DNA of 64,000 bases. It comes from CAWBRY01 sp963791295 (lineage in GTDB: Bacteria > Bacteroidota > Bacteroidia > Chitinophagales > Chitinophagaceae). The notes beneath the pieces were generated by a model. The model saw only the letters and a program-made list of their open reading frames with translations. It was not told where the DNA came from and made no database searches. The stretch's first letter is position 1; the number at the start of each line of letters is the position of its first letter. The position numbers and the translations under genes are program-made. Location of the stretch: assembly GCA_963791295.1 (NCBI GenBank), contig CAWBRY010000001.1:1178001-1242000 (forward strand), given 5' to 3'. Positions 29,530 to 39,721 of the stretch are shown here, in pieces.

Positions 29530-29801
29530 CGGTTTGATGGAACAGGTAGATTTGGTGGTCATGCCAGCTTATTTAATGATGATGATTGCGTTAATGGAAA
29601 CTGGAATTAAAAGGAACATTCGAAAGGGTGCCGAAAGAAGGGGTTGAAGCTCGTGCCAACCAAAGTATAAGGCGTTTTAGAGGGGAGGGAAGGTGAATAT
29701 TAAATCTAATTGAAATTATCAATTTCGTGTCAAATATCCTATCAAAATCGAATAAAAAACCGGTCGGAGCGGCCATCTATGGCTATTTTGAGCCAAACTG
29801 C

Positions 29802-30166
29802 CTATTTGGATTGCAGGTAGTTCCGAATAACAATGTAACTGATAACGATCAGAATGATCAATATTAATAGGGAAATATACAGCCAGGGCTGCACCTTTAT
29901 TTCCAGCTTTGCCCTTCTCTGTTTCTTCGCTTCACTCTTTTTTGCAGGTCGCGATTGAGCTTCTCCACCATATAGGTGATTTGCTGCTTATCCTTCATCG
30001 CCTGAAGACCTTCCAGGGCTTCTCCGGCAAATTCATTTTCCAAGAGTTTCTTTTCCACCTCGTGCTTTTTCTCTTCAGTCAACTTGTCTTGAAGATAAAG
30101 TAAAAGGGTTTCCTGGTCTACTTCCGTTGACAGGTGAGATAATATATCTTTAAAATTTTCAGACAT
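29802..30166 (-). CDS. membrane-anchored anti-sigma-like protein (frameshifted)
   Basis: About 120 residues after correcting one break near 29905. It begins MSENFKDILSHLSTEVDQET, continues with a short zinc-finger-less anti-sigma-type helical region (LLLYLQDKLTEEKKHEVEKK, EFAGEALEGLQAM) and ends with a membrane helix PWLYISLLILIILIVISYIV and a short tail RNYLQSK. This helix-then-anchor layout, and its position 12 bases after an ECF sigma gene, are typical of anti-sigma factors of Bacteroidota. The role is inferred from context. Confidence 0.75.
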
Positions 30167-30178
30167 GTTATTGTGTAT

Positions 30179-30787
30179 TCAATCTTTGCCAGAATGTGAT
30201 CTCCTGCTATTGTTATCCGATTGTTCTTCCTTCAATTTTCTTTCAATCCATATCCGAAGGTTTCTTTTGCCGTTCTGGATATAGCTTTTAACCTGTAAAA
30301 GGCTGTATCCTGTTGATTGGCTAATGGCCTGGTAACTTTTCTTCTGGAGATAAAACAAAGTTACACATTGCCGTTGCTCATGATTCAATTCTTTTAATCC
30401 CCGTTCCATTAATTCCAATGTATAATCATTCAGGGTCTTTTCATGTTGATCGTATTCTTGTACGGGTGTGGCTGTAAGCTTCTCGTTGATCTCGGCAGTG
30501 ATCTTTCCCTGGTGTTCGCGCAATTTCATCAGGCAATGATTCTTGGCAACCATGTAAAGCCACGACTTAAAGTACTGCACTTTATACTTATGAAGTTCTT
30601 CGATCACTTTCAGAAATACCTGTTGAACATTATCCTTGGCCTCCTCTTCATTTTTTAGATATTTCATGGAGACCCCGAGCAAGAGCAGCGTATACCGCTT
30701 CAACAATATACCCAACCATTCATTGTTGTGATCAGCATAAAAATGATCCAACAACTGCTGATCGGTCATATCCGGGTGAGGTGTCAC
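30179..30787 (-). CDS. ECF RNA polymerase sigma factor
   Basis: 202-residue sigma-70 family protein. Region 2 reads MKYLKNEEEAKDNVQQVFLK and YFKSWLYMVAKNHCLMKLRE; region 4 reads LNHEQRQCVTLFYLQKKSYQ followed by AISQSTGYSLLQVKSYIQNG, with the recognition helix. A charged C-terminal tail (KLKEEQSDNN) lies just before the gene for its probable membrane-anchored anti-sigma partner. It is the second such pair in this window and is not closely similar to the one at 8.7 kb. No target genes can be named. Confidence 0.93.
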   Translation of the reverse strand: MTPHPDMTDQQLLDHFYADHNNEWLGILLKRYTLLLLGVSMKYLKNEEEAKDNVQQVFLKVIEELHKYKVQYFKSWLYMVAKNHCLMKLREHQGKITAEINEKLTATPVQEYDQHEKTLNDYTLELMERGLKELNHEQRQCVTLFYLQKKSYQAISQSTGYSLLQVKSYIQNGKRNLRIWIERKLKEEQSDNNSRRSHSGKD

Positions 30788-30828
30788 TGTGATGAGGTAT
30801 GTAAGCTATAACGTATATACGGTTCAAA

Positions 30829-31272
30829 TCAGTTGAAAATTCCTTTTACCCAATTGGCGATGGCCTGGTCCCAGTCAAGCAATTTGAAACCAGTATAAAA
30901 AAGGATCAGTGCAAATATTTTTTTCAAGACATCCTGGCTGATGGCCAATGCGATCTTGCTTCCAAAAAAACCTCCAATCAGAAATCCTAACGCCAGCAAT
31001 CCTACGACTCTTAAGTCTACAGGTGTGCCCTGCTTTTGACATTGATGATAATAATATATTGATGCCAGGATCACTACGGGTAGCGTCAGCACGGCCAGTG
31101 AAGTTCCCTGGGCCTGATGTTGATTATAGCTAAGAAAAAAGACAAGGGCCGGTACCATAATGATGCCTCCTCCAACTCCTACCAATCCGCTTAGAACACC
31201 TGCCGCCAGACCAATGATGATCGCAGTTATTACCAGTTGAGCTGTCATAATATTGGGTTGATTGTTTGTCAT
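30829..31272 (-). CDS. half-size TSUP (TauE/SafE) family permease
   Basis: 147 residues with four membrane helices, half the usual length of about 250. AAGVLSGLVGVGGGIIMVPA is the N-terminal signature of the family, and GFLIGGFFGSKIALAISQDV followed by LKKIFALILFYTGFKLL is the second characteristic motif. Family members move sulfite, sulfoacetate or other organic anions. As one half it would have to dimerise. It lies three bases after the pyrophosphatase gene at the end of the crcB run. A second start at MTAQLV is possible. Confidence 0.82.
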   Translation of the reverse strand: MTNNQPNIMTAQLVITAIIIGLAAGVLSGLVGVGGGIIMVPALVFFLSYNQHQAQGTSLAVLTLPVVILASIYYYHQCQKQGTPVDLRVVGLLALGFLIGGFFGSKIALAISQDVLKKIFALILFYTGFKLLDWDQAIANWVKGIFN

Positions 31273-31275
31273 TGA

Positions 31276-31818
31276 TCAGGAAGGATATGTTTCTTTATAA
31301 AAAGCAATAGCGTCTTCGATAACCTTAAAGGCCGTGACCTTATCCTGGAAATTATCTATTTCCACTTTTTTATTTTCAAGCACTTTATATTGCTCAAAAA
31401 AATTCCGCAACTCGAGTAAAAAATGCTGAGGAAGACCTTCCATTTGGGTAATGTGATTAACGGAGGGATCTTTCGCCGCCACAGCAATGATCTTATCATC
31501 CTTTGAGCCGCTGTCAATCATCTGCATGTTGCCGATCACATTTGCCTCGACCAGGCAAAGAGATTGAATGGATTGCGAACAAAGTACGAGTATGTCCAGA
31601 GGATCTCCGTCCTGTCCAAGTGTTTGCGGGATAAATCCATAGTTGATGGGATATTGAAAAGAAGAATATATTACCCGGTCGAGTCGCAATAGACCTGATT
31701 CTTTGTCTACCTCATATTTGGAACGGGATCCCTGCGGTATTTCAATCAGTGCATGCACAGTAGCCGGGGCTTTGTCACCATAATTAGCGCCATGCCATGG
31801 ATGTTTGACTTTAATCAT
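31276..31818 (-). CDS. ppa: inorganic pyrophosphatase
   Basis: Family I soluble pyrophosphatase, 180 residues, cleaving PPi to phosphate. MIKVKHPWHGANYGDKAP opens the protein, then ALIEIPQGSRSKYEVDKESG, RVIYSSFQYPINYGFIPQTL and GQDGDPLDILVLC, which carries the conserved acidic metal ligands (the PROSITE D-[SGDN]-D-[PE]-[LIVMF]-D motif). The start at 31818 is chosen because the open frame upstream lies inside crcB and does not resemble the family. Fluoride is a classical inhibitor of this enzyme, and crcB lies 11 bases upstream. Confidence 0.96.
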   Translation of the reverse strand: MIKVKHPWHGANYGDKAPATVHALIEIPQGSRSKYEVDKESGLLRLDRVIYSSFQYPINYGFIPQTLGQDGDPLDILVLCSQSIQSLCLVEANVIGNMQMIDSGSKDDKIIAVAAKDPSVNHITQMEGLPQHFLLELRNFFEQYKVLENKKVEIDNFQDKVTAFKVIEDAIAFYKETYPS

Positions 31819-31829
31819 AGATGTTCTTT

Positions 31830-32201
31830 TTATCTTACTATTTTCATTCCCAGGTAAGTTGCAAGCAATCCTAAAATAACGCTGCCGGCGACATAGGAGA
31901 AAAATAGTAGAAGCCTTTGTTCTCTGATCAATCCAATTCCTTCCAGCGTGAATGCGGAAAAGGTGGTAAACCCTCCGCAAAACCCTGTCATCAGAAATAA
32001 TTTCCAATTCTCGTTGGCGGAAAATGATTTAAAGCTTACACCCCAGATCAAACCGATAGCAAGGCATCCCAATATGTTGACCGCAAATGTGCCCCACGGA
32101 AAGGGGTGCGCAAAAGAATAGGTCATCCATCGCTGGCATAAATAGCGACCTATACTTCCTAGTCCGCCGCCCAGGGCGACCAATAATATTTGCTTCATCA
32201 T
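31830..32201 (-). CDS. crcB: fluoride efflux channel CrcB
   Basis: Fluc-type fluoride channel of 123 residues with four helices. GGGLGSIGRYL near the N-terminus, PWGTFAVNILGCLAIG in helix 2, and GFCGGFTTFSAFTLEG in helix 3, with the phenylalanines and the Na-binding break, are the family signature. It works as a dual-topology dimer in the inner membrane. Its start overlaps the stop of the upstream lipoprotein gene by four bases, and the pyrophosphatase gene follows directly. No frame breaks. Confidence 0.96.
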   Translation of the reverse strand: MMKQILLVALGGGLGSIGRYLCQRWMTYSFAHPFPWGTFAVNILGCLAIGLIWGVSFKSFSANENWKLFLMTGFCGGFTTFSAFTLEGIGLIREQRLLLFFSYVAGSVILGLLATYLGMKIVR

Positions 32202-32656
32202 TGAAGTGTGTCCGTGTTAGGCTTCAAATAAAGAGTTGTGTCCATATCATGCTCATACAGATATTTCAAATCGATCACCCATTGACCCGAAATTCTTAAA
32301 ACTTTCAAGGTATCGTGGTTGTTCTTAAATGAATTGGAATAAATGACAATAGTAGTTGAATCGTTAACTGGATTCACCTGGTGAATATTGATGGAAGCGC
32401 GCTGGTAACCGCTCTTTTCTTCCGGGTTCGCTTTTTGATAATTGCGCTCGGCCACATCCATGTAATGAATATTGGAAGAGTCCGCCAATAAATAACGCCT
32501 GGCATCCTTAAACTTACCGTCGAGCGCAGAACGGATAAAATCCCTGGCCGCGTCAATATCATTTTCCGGTTTTGCAGCAGTATTCTTTTCTTCATCGTTG
32601 CACGAAGCGTAACCGACAACCAGGCAAAGTAGCGGGAACCATAGTTTGAATTTCAT
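32198..32656 (-). CDS. NTF2/DUF4878-like lipoprotein
   Basis: 152-residue lipoprotein: signal peptide LWFPLLCLVVGYASC with the lipobox GYASC, then a helix-rich first part (DIDAARDFIRSALDGKFKDA) and beta strands RASINIHQVNP, TTIVIYSNSF, DTLKVLRISGQWVIDLKYLY. The order of helices and strands fits the cone-shaped NTF2-like fold of DUF4878 proteins. It heads a leftward run with crcB and pyrophosphatase, overlapping crcB by four bases, so co-expression is very likely. Its role there is unknown. Confidence 0.72.
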   Translation of the reverse strand: MKFKLWFPLLCLVVGYASCNDEEKNTAAKPENDIDAARDFIRSALDGKFKDARRYLLADSSNIHYMDVAERNYQKANPEEKSGYQRASINIHQVNPVNDSTTIVIYSNSFKNNHDTLKVLRISGQWVIDLKYLYEHDMDTTLYLKPNTDTLQ

Positions 32657-32695
32657 GCCTGCAAAGTACTAAACATTTGAGAGGGATCGAATGAC

Positions 32696-32723
32696 AACAG
32701 GCAATGGATTTCCATTGCCTGTT
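32696..32723. terminator. 13-base-pair intergenic hairpin after phoH
   Basis: AACAGGCAATGGA and its exact reverse complement TCCATTGCCTGTT, separated by TT. It lies between the end of phoH and the start of the lipoprotein gene. No T-run follows on either strand, but the perfect stem makes a transcription-end or mRNA-stability hairpin likely. Confidence 0.6.
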
Positions 32724-32745
32724 AAGAATAGATATATAAATTGCT

Positions 32746-33726
32746 TCACGAAGGATTTTTTCCCTGTTCTCTTTCCTGCTCTTTTGTATATGCGCGAAGT
32801 ATTTGCTTAACCAGGCGATGGCGGACCACATCTTCTTCATCCAATTCAATATGGGCGATGCCTTCAATATTTTGCAGAATGCGGACTGCAGTTTGCAGAC
32901 CACTTCGTTGATTCCTCGGCAGGTCCACCTGTGTAAGATCACCTGTAATGATCGCCTTGGCCGTCGCGCCAATACGCGTCAGGAACATTTTGAATTGAAG
33001 ATCTGTGGCATTTTGAGCTTCATCCAGGATAATAAAAGCATTATCGAGAGTACGACCGCGCATATAGGCAAGAGGTGCGATTTCAATCGTTCGGGTACTC
33101 ATATAATAACCCAGCTTGTCGGCCGGGATCATATCATCCAGGGCATCATATAAGGGGCGCAGATAAGGATCGATTTTTTCTTTCAGGTCTCCCGGTAAGA
33201 AACCAAGATTTTCTCCTGCTTCAACCGCTGGCCTGGTAAATATGATCTTTTTAACCTGTTTATTTTTCAATGCGCGCACTGCGAGTGCTACTGCCGTATA
33301 GGTCTTACCAGTTCCTGCCGGTCCTATCGCAAATACAATGTCATTTTTTTCGGCTTCCATGCACCAGTTTTTTCTGGTTGGCAGTTCTGGCGCTTACAGA
33401 TTTCCCATTGGGGCCAAAGACCAAGTACATCATTGGGATTGCTTTCAATGAAATGATCTACGGTATCAGCATCATCGCCTCCCAGCACTTGTTCGAAATA
33501 GTTTTCGCTCATGTGCCCGTTCCTTTCCAGGTATTGGACAATGAGCTGGATCTTTTCCCGGGCATTTTCTATCTGCTCACGGAGCTCCGCTAAGTTTTAA
33601 TTGTTTGCCGCGGGAAAGAATTTTCAGAAGAGGGAACTTTTTCTTGAGGAGGTCTAGTTTGCCGTTGTTTACGCCGAAGAACTCAATAGGGTTGACGGTT
33701 TCAAGGTTGATGATCGTGTCTGTCAA
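32746..33726 (-). CDS. phoH: PhoH family ATPase (frameshifted)
   Basis: P-loop protein of about 325 residues with RNA helicase-like fold. The core in the last 204 residues has IVFAIGPAGTGKTYTAVALA (Walker A), ARPAVEAGENLGFLPGD-like FTRPAVEAGENLGFLPGDLK, LDNAFIILDEAQNATDLQFK (Walker B) and MVVTGDLTQVDLP-like AIITGDLTQVDLPRNQRSGL. The N-terminal 110 residues are split over other frames: TIINLETVNPIEFFGVNNG, ENYFEQVLGGDDADTVDH. Breaks near 33590 and 33400. No ATG is in frame at the front; TTG 33726 is used, possibly because of another indel in the A-run upstream. Confidence 0.87.
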
Positions 33727-33784
33727 TTCGCAATTTTTTTTATGATTCTTCCCTCATCAATCGTTCGCAGACCGAACCAGTTCT

Positions 33785-33810
33785 CAAATATACCTGATCT
33801 AAATAGTCAA
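33785..33810 (-). promoter_or_regulatory. candidate phoH promoter
   Basis: On the minus strand TTG (33808-33810) is followed 15 bases later by TATATTTG (33785-33792), an exact TAnnTTTG box. The spacing is a few bases shorter than the usual 19 or so. Confidence 0.35.
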
Positions 33811-33978
33811 TACCTAAAGTTAATTATTAACACTTGTTAATAGAAATTTTGAACCAAGAAAATATAAGAAACGTGGCTGGGATTTTTACTATTGTTAAAA
33901 AATTTAGAAAACGGCAGATTAGCTAAAGACTGCCATTTAAAATTTCAATTTTTACAGGTCATATACTGCCCCATTTAA

Positions 33979-36439
33979 ATGAATTTTAAGAGCCTTTTTT
34001 TCATACTGTCTCTCCTGGCCTCTCTTTCCCTGCATGCCCAACTCTATAAGTTTTCGGGCTTTGTTATCGATGGCAGCAAGAGTCCATTGCCTCTCGCTAC
34101 AGTCGAAGTAAAGGAAGTTCAGAAAGGAATGATCACGGATGAAGATGGCTCCTTTGAATTTTTTCTTGAAACAGGTAACTATAGTATGGTGATCAGCATG
34201 GTGGGTTTTGAAACCAAAGTCGTCACCTTTGTCATCAATAATGCGGACAGCTCTGGAATCGTGGTCCTTGATCTGGATAAATCGGCAAACCTGTCCGAGG
34301 TTGTGATAAAAGTAAAGTCACGGGACAGAGCGGAGGAAATCGTGAGAAATGTTATTAGAAGAAAGGAGACCATTCAATCAGCACAGGGATCCTATTCGTG
34401 TGACCTATATATAAAAGCATCTCAACAGGATTCTCTTGATGTCAGAAAGAAAAAGAAGGAAGGCGACTTGCCAAACCCAGGCCTTGCCTATAAAGGGATG
34501 TCATTGGCTGAGATCTACCTTCGAGTGAATAAAAATTCGCAGGGCCAGGTGAGAGAGGAGACGATGGGAATAAAAAAGATAGGTAGAGTCGAAAGCCTTT
34601 TTTATTTGTCGGCTACGGATGGAGATTTTAATGTCTATAATAACTTCATAAAGGCTCCTGCCGTTTCTACGATTCCATTCATTTCGCCGGTAAGTTTCAG
34701 TGGACTTGTCGCCTATCGTTACAAGACTTTAAAGATTGAACGCGTAGGAGGCCATAAGATCTATACGATTGCTGTCAGGCCAAGGCAACTAAGTAACGCC
34801 ACAGTGGAAGGAACCCTTGTTATTGACGATAGCCTTTGGGCCGTACTTAACGCCCAATACCGCCTTCCAGCAGCCCATACACCCGAGTATGATTTTTTTG
34901 AAGTGAATCTTCAATACCGGCAAAGAGGAGAAAGCGGATGGATGCTTGAACGCCAACAATTCAATTACCATACAAGGATCAAAGGTGGAAGGCGATATGG
35001 TCAGACATTGGTGGCTATTTCGAACTATGAATTCAACAAAAACTTTCCAAAAGGATATTTCGGAGCAGAGGTAAGTACTACAACCATGGAGGCATACGAA
35101 AGGGATTCTACTTTCTGGAGCAGGATCCGCAGTGAACCTTTGACGGAAAAGGAATTTTTGTATTCACGCTACCAGGATAGCCTGTACAAAGTAATGCATA
35201 CAGAGGCCTACCTGGATTCACTGGACAGGATAACGAATAAAGTGAGCTGGAAAAAATTGTTGCTCTTTGGTCAGATATTTAATAATCATAGAAAAGAAAG
35301 GAGCTGGATCATTCCGCCATTGCCTTTTTTCTACCAACCGTTCCAATTTGGAGGTGGTCGCCTTAACCTGGCCGCCAGTTATAAAAGAGTTTTTCCATCC
35401 AGGAAAAATATTTCTGTCGACTTGAAGACAAGCTATGGGTTTCGCAATCATGATATCAATGGAAGCGTTACAGTCAAGAGCAAGTATAATCCCATCAATG
35501 CGGCCAACGTGGGCCTGACAGTCGGTCGTGATTTCCAATACATATTTGATGGAGATGCGTGGATCAATTTGCTGAAACGAAGTAATATTTACCTCAACAA
35601 TTCTGTTGAATTAGCTCATGGAATTGGAGTAACAAAGAATCTGTATGTCTCCAATACCTTCGAAATTGCCTTTCGCCGGTCGGTTAGTAATTACCGGTTG
35701 AATCCCAAAGCAGATAGCTTATTTGGAGGCATATTGGCTGACGATGGTCCTGTTCCATTCGAACCATACAATGCAGTGTATGGCAAAATTAGATTGGAAT
35801 ATACTCCTGGTCATCGCTATCGCCGTGAACCCAGGGAAAAGATCTCATTAGGATCGAAATGGCCAACGTTTTATGTGCAATGGAGAAAGGGCATTCCCGG
35901 AAGTATTTAAAAGTGAAATAGATTTCGATTACCTGGAATTCGGCATCCAACAGAAGCTAAGCCTGGGGACCGCCGGTATTACGTCGTATACGGTCAAGAC
36001 CGGCGATTTCTTTAACCGCAGGGAACTTCGACTGATCGATTATAAATTCCAGAGAAAGGGAGATCCATTATTTTTCAATGATCCGAATACGCGCCTTCCA
36101 GGCGCTGGATTCCAGTTTTGCCGATATTCAATCGTTTTTACCAGGGAAACTTTGTACATGAATTTAATGGATTATTGATCAACAAGATCCCATTCATGAA
36201 GAGGTTACGCCTACAAGAAATTGCCGGTATGGGATTTTTAATCGCGAAGGAAAGAAATCTGCATTATGGTGAGATCTTTGGCGGATTGGAAAGAGTATTC
36301 CGATGGCCGTTAAATCCACTCACTAAATTGAAAGATCGGAATTTATGTAGTTGGCTCAGCAGCAAATAAATTCAATAATCCCGTTCAATTCAAGATTGGC
36401 ATCAAACTTTGGGATTGGCAGCGAAACAGGTGGCTGTGA
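33979..36439 (+). CDS. DUF5686 and carboxypeptidase-like regulatory domain protein (frameshifted)
   Basis: About 820 residues, outer membrane. A signal peptide (LFFILSLLASLSLHAQ) is followed by a carboxypeptidase-D regulatory-like domain (YKFSGFVIDGSKSPLPLATV, MITDEDGSFEFFL, YSMVISMVGFETK) at residues 22-105, a helical linker (AEEIVRNVIRRKETIQSAQG), and the large DUF5686 domain rich in beta strands, ending in a barrel. The first 643 residues are uninterrupted; the remainder continues in other frames (EVFKSEIDFDYLEFGIQQKL, INKIPFMKRLRLQEIAG, FKIGIKLWDWQRNRWL). Breaks near 35890, 36115, 36170 and 36340. Function unknown. Confidence 0.87.
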
Positions 36440-36458
36440 TTTGCGAAGATTTAAAACC

Positions 36459-38966
36459 TCACCAGCGCGCAATGATCTTAAAATTCACAAGCCTGGGTGT
36501 AAGCCGGTTGGGAAGAAGGAAGACCGTATTTGAGAAATCCTTGATCAATAAGTATGAGATCGTGTTTGCGCGGTCGATAATATTAAATACTTCCAGGCTG
36601 GCCCAGATATTTTCAAAATTGCGAAAAGGACTATGACTTCTTCGTCTGGCTTCGATCGGCATCGAGTAGAAGTGCGCTGAATCCAACATCGCATCTTATA
36701 TACGGATCAATGACCAGCGCATTCCGGTATTTTATATTTCCCGGAATATTATACGGAAGGTTGGTGCCATACAACAGGTTGAGATACATTTTGAAATTCT
36801 TATTCGTAGGCAAGATAATCCTGGAAATACATGCCGAAGGTGACACGGCGGTCGGTTGGCCTCCGTAGCCAGCCGTTTTGTGACGAGGGAACTGTCAATC
36901 GGATGGTTTGAGAGAATCAATCGTATATACTTTGAAAAAATCCCCGGCAATATCTTCCGATGTTTTCATGATCCCAAGGCTGATCCAACTTTCTGCATCC
37001 TTCACCAGTTCTCCAAACAACCGCATTTCAATTCCTGCCGCATAAGCCTTTGCATTATCCGTCACCAAAGTAACGGATACGGACATTGTCGATATCATAC
37101 GGATCCACGTGCGTCATATTCTTATAATATGCTTCCGTCGTCCATCGCAGTGCACGATTGCCCAGACCTTTGAAATTATAATCAAATCCGAATACGCCCT
37201 GCCAACTTCTCTGTGCTTTCAATTGCGTATTTATTGTTCCATCATATCTTCTCAACTCCCGATAGAATGGGGGCTGGTGATAGGCGCCCGCAGCCAGTCG
37301 AAAAATGATATCCTTTTTCCATGCCTGGCTTCCAACTGGCTCCGATCCTGGGAGAAATGAGCCATTCCTTGTTGAGGCGAATTATAGTTGAATCGAATGC
37401 CTGCCTGCAAGTGTGGCAGCATGGACCGAGTCTCCAAGTAAAATATTATCCTGGAAATAACCCGAGAATTTATTGATATCCAGGTCAGCATTTGATTTTA
37501 ATACCTTACTTAATTGAAAGCATGTCCGGGTTAAACGGTAAGGAATATCCGGCTGAATCCTGGAACTCCCATTCATTTAACTTATCAGTCGATGCTTTGT
37601 CTTGTCGTAAGAAACTCCCCATTGAAAGGCATGGTTGCCCCTGGTCGAAATTTCCCTTATGTGAAAAATTCCAGTTTTCAATATTCAATTTGTTTCTTGC
37701 AAAGTTTTGATAAACTCCTGCGCCGAGTGGATTAATGATGAGGCCATAGGTCGGCCGGCTTTTATCAAAATCCCTTTCGCCAAATAAGATAAGCGCCGGC
37801 AATGTCTATATTCTCTCTTTCATCATTTTCAAATCGAGATGCCATCCATTTTAATCGCAGTTTGCTGTTTACCTGGTTGATGAGTGAAAGTCCAAGCATA
37901 TTCGTGCGGTACTGATCTTTTTCCCGGCCTTCAAAAAAAATATCGACGCCGATATTGGCACTGAAAAATGGAGAAAAGACTGAACTGGTCAACTGACTGA
38001 ATGCCGGAACCAATGAAAATTTTGTCTGTGAAATATTGCTGAGTAACGATGCCTGCCATTTTGGATTGAATTGATAGGTCAACCAGGCCTGGAAATCTGC
38101 GGAGGAGGGAACATAATTTCCTTTCGTATCCTGGCGGCTAAGGAGATTGCGGTTGGTCCTGTTGCGTGCACCAATCAGATAGCTGAATTTATTATTATGA
38201 CTAATTCCTTCAAATTGCAGTCCCTGTTCCAGAATACCAACATATGCAGAACCGCCAAAGCTCCTTGGTTTCTTATATTGAATATCCAACACACTGCTCA
38301 TCTTGTCGCCATACTTTGCCTGGAAACCTCCATTGTAAAAATTGATATTGCGAACCATTTCGGGGTTAATAAAGCTCAACCCTTCCTGCTGGCCGATTCC
38401 TCACCAGATAAGGCCGGAAAATTTCAAAGTCATTCACATAGATCAGGTTTTCATCATAACTGCCCCCGCGCACACGAGTATTGAGAAGTCAATTCATTGT
38501 TGGAACCGACAAAGATTTTGATCAGGCTTTCCACACCCGTTGTTGCCGAAGGAAGATTGAGTATCGATTTGGGATTTGGCCGGATGAGACCCGCTTCTCT
38601 TCGGTCACGTTGGTCCGAAACAACTACTTCCTGTAAAACATTGTCACCTTTTTCCAGGCGGATCGTGATATTCTCCTCTTCATTTCCATTTAGCAAAAAA
38701 TTCTTTTGCTCATTCCGATAACCTGTATAGCTGAATAAAATTCCCACTGCCTTATTAGCGGGGACGGCTAGTCGAAAATAGCCCGAATCATTTGTTGCGA
38801 TGCCAGATTGCCTTCCCAGGATAATGACGGAAACTTTTGCAAGAGGCGTTTCATTGGCATCGACCACCTTGCCGGAAACAAAAGCTGATTTTTTTTGTGA
38901 AAACGATAATGAGAATGACAGCAAACAAATTGCCGAAAGCAATATTGGGCGGCGGTTTATTTTCAT
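36459..38966 (-). CDS. TonB-dependent receptor (heavily frameshifted)
   Basis: About 830 residues. It starts INRRPILLSAICLLSFSLSF (signal peptide), then a carboxypeptidase-like domain (VSGKVVDANETPLAKVSVII, GYFRLAVPANKAVGILFSYT), and a plug with LIRPNPKSILNLPSATTGVE, ESLIKIFVGSNNELTSQYS, INFYNGGFQAKYGDKMSSVL. Barrel pieces follow in alternating frames down to the C-terminal FNIIDRANTISYLLIKDFSN. About eight breaks. The start overlaps the stop of rpe by four bases, so it is translated from the same message. No SusD-like partner is seen and the ligand is unknown. Confidence 0.85.
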
Positions 38967-39626
38967 AAGAGAATCTTACAGAGCCATTTAAATCGGCTAA
39001 TCAATTTCTTTGGATCAGGCGACTTAAACACGGTATTACCGGCAACCAGTACATCGGCTCCAGCTGCTATAATGGAAGCAGCATTTTCCAGTGTCACGCC
39101 GCCATCAATTTCGATCAGCACATTCAATTTTCTTTCATCGATCATTTTGCGAAGCTGTTTGATCTTGTCCAGAGTGTGAGGAATGAATTTTTGTCCGCCA
39201 TAACCGGGATCAACGCTCATCATACAAACGATTCGAATCTCATGCAGGATATCATGTAACTCCGATATGGGAGTATGCGGGATTGATCGCAACACCCGCC
39301 TTCATTCCCAGGGATTTGATCTGTTGAACATTTCGATGAAGATTGGGACATGCTTCGATATGCACCGACAGGTGATCTGCTCCTGCCTTTTTAAATTCTT
39401 CGGCATATTTGCCCGGTTCAAGGATCATCAAATGCACATCGCATGGCTTCTTTGTAGTCTTCCGGACGAATTCAATGATCATGGGCCCGAAGCTGATGTT
39501 AGGGACAAAACGACCATCCATTACATCCAGGTGAAACCAATCGGCCTGGCTTTCATTGATCATTTTGCATTCGTCTGCCAGATGCAAAAAATCGGCAGCA
39601 AGCAATGAAGGAGCGATCAGCGCCAT
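38963..39626 (-). CDS. rpe: ribulose-phosphate 3-epimerase (frameshifted)
   Basis: TIM-barrel enzyme of the pentose phosphate pathway interconverting ribulose-5-phosphate and xylulose-5-phosphate, about 220 residues. IAPSLLAADFLHLADEC, WFHLDVMDGRFVPNISFGP (metal-binding His and catalytic Asp), CDVHLMILEPGKYAEEF, MSVDPGYGGQKFIPHTLDKI and VLIEIDGGVTLENAASIIAA (second catalytic Asp) and GADVLVAGNTVF (phosphate loop) are all present. One frame break lies near 39265-39275. It is upstream of, and overlaps, the TonB receptor gene. Confidence 0.95.
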
Positions 39627-39644
39627 GAGTTCTTATTTGGGAGG

Positions 39645-39652
39645 CAAAGTTA
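39645..39652 (-). promoter_or_regulatory. candidate -7 box of the rpe promoter
   Basis: TAACTTTG on the minus strand fits TAnnTTTG and lies 18 bases before the rpe start. No TTG -33 element is clear. Confidence 0.4.
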
Positions 39653-39721
39653 GGTTTAGAAGTTTGATAAAATAATTTGAATTGTTATGGATGACATTTG
39701 TAATCGTGCATGACCGTGTTC

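Noticed and set aside
32092..32700. Fluoride riboswitch upstream of crcB and the lipoprotein gene
   Set aside because: I looked for the conserved pattern of the crcB motif in the upstream region and saw none. crcB itself begins inside the previous gene, so there is no room directly before it.
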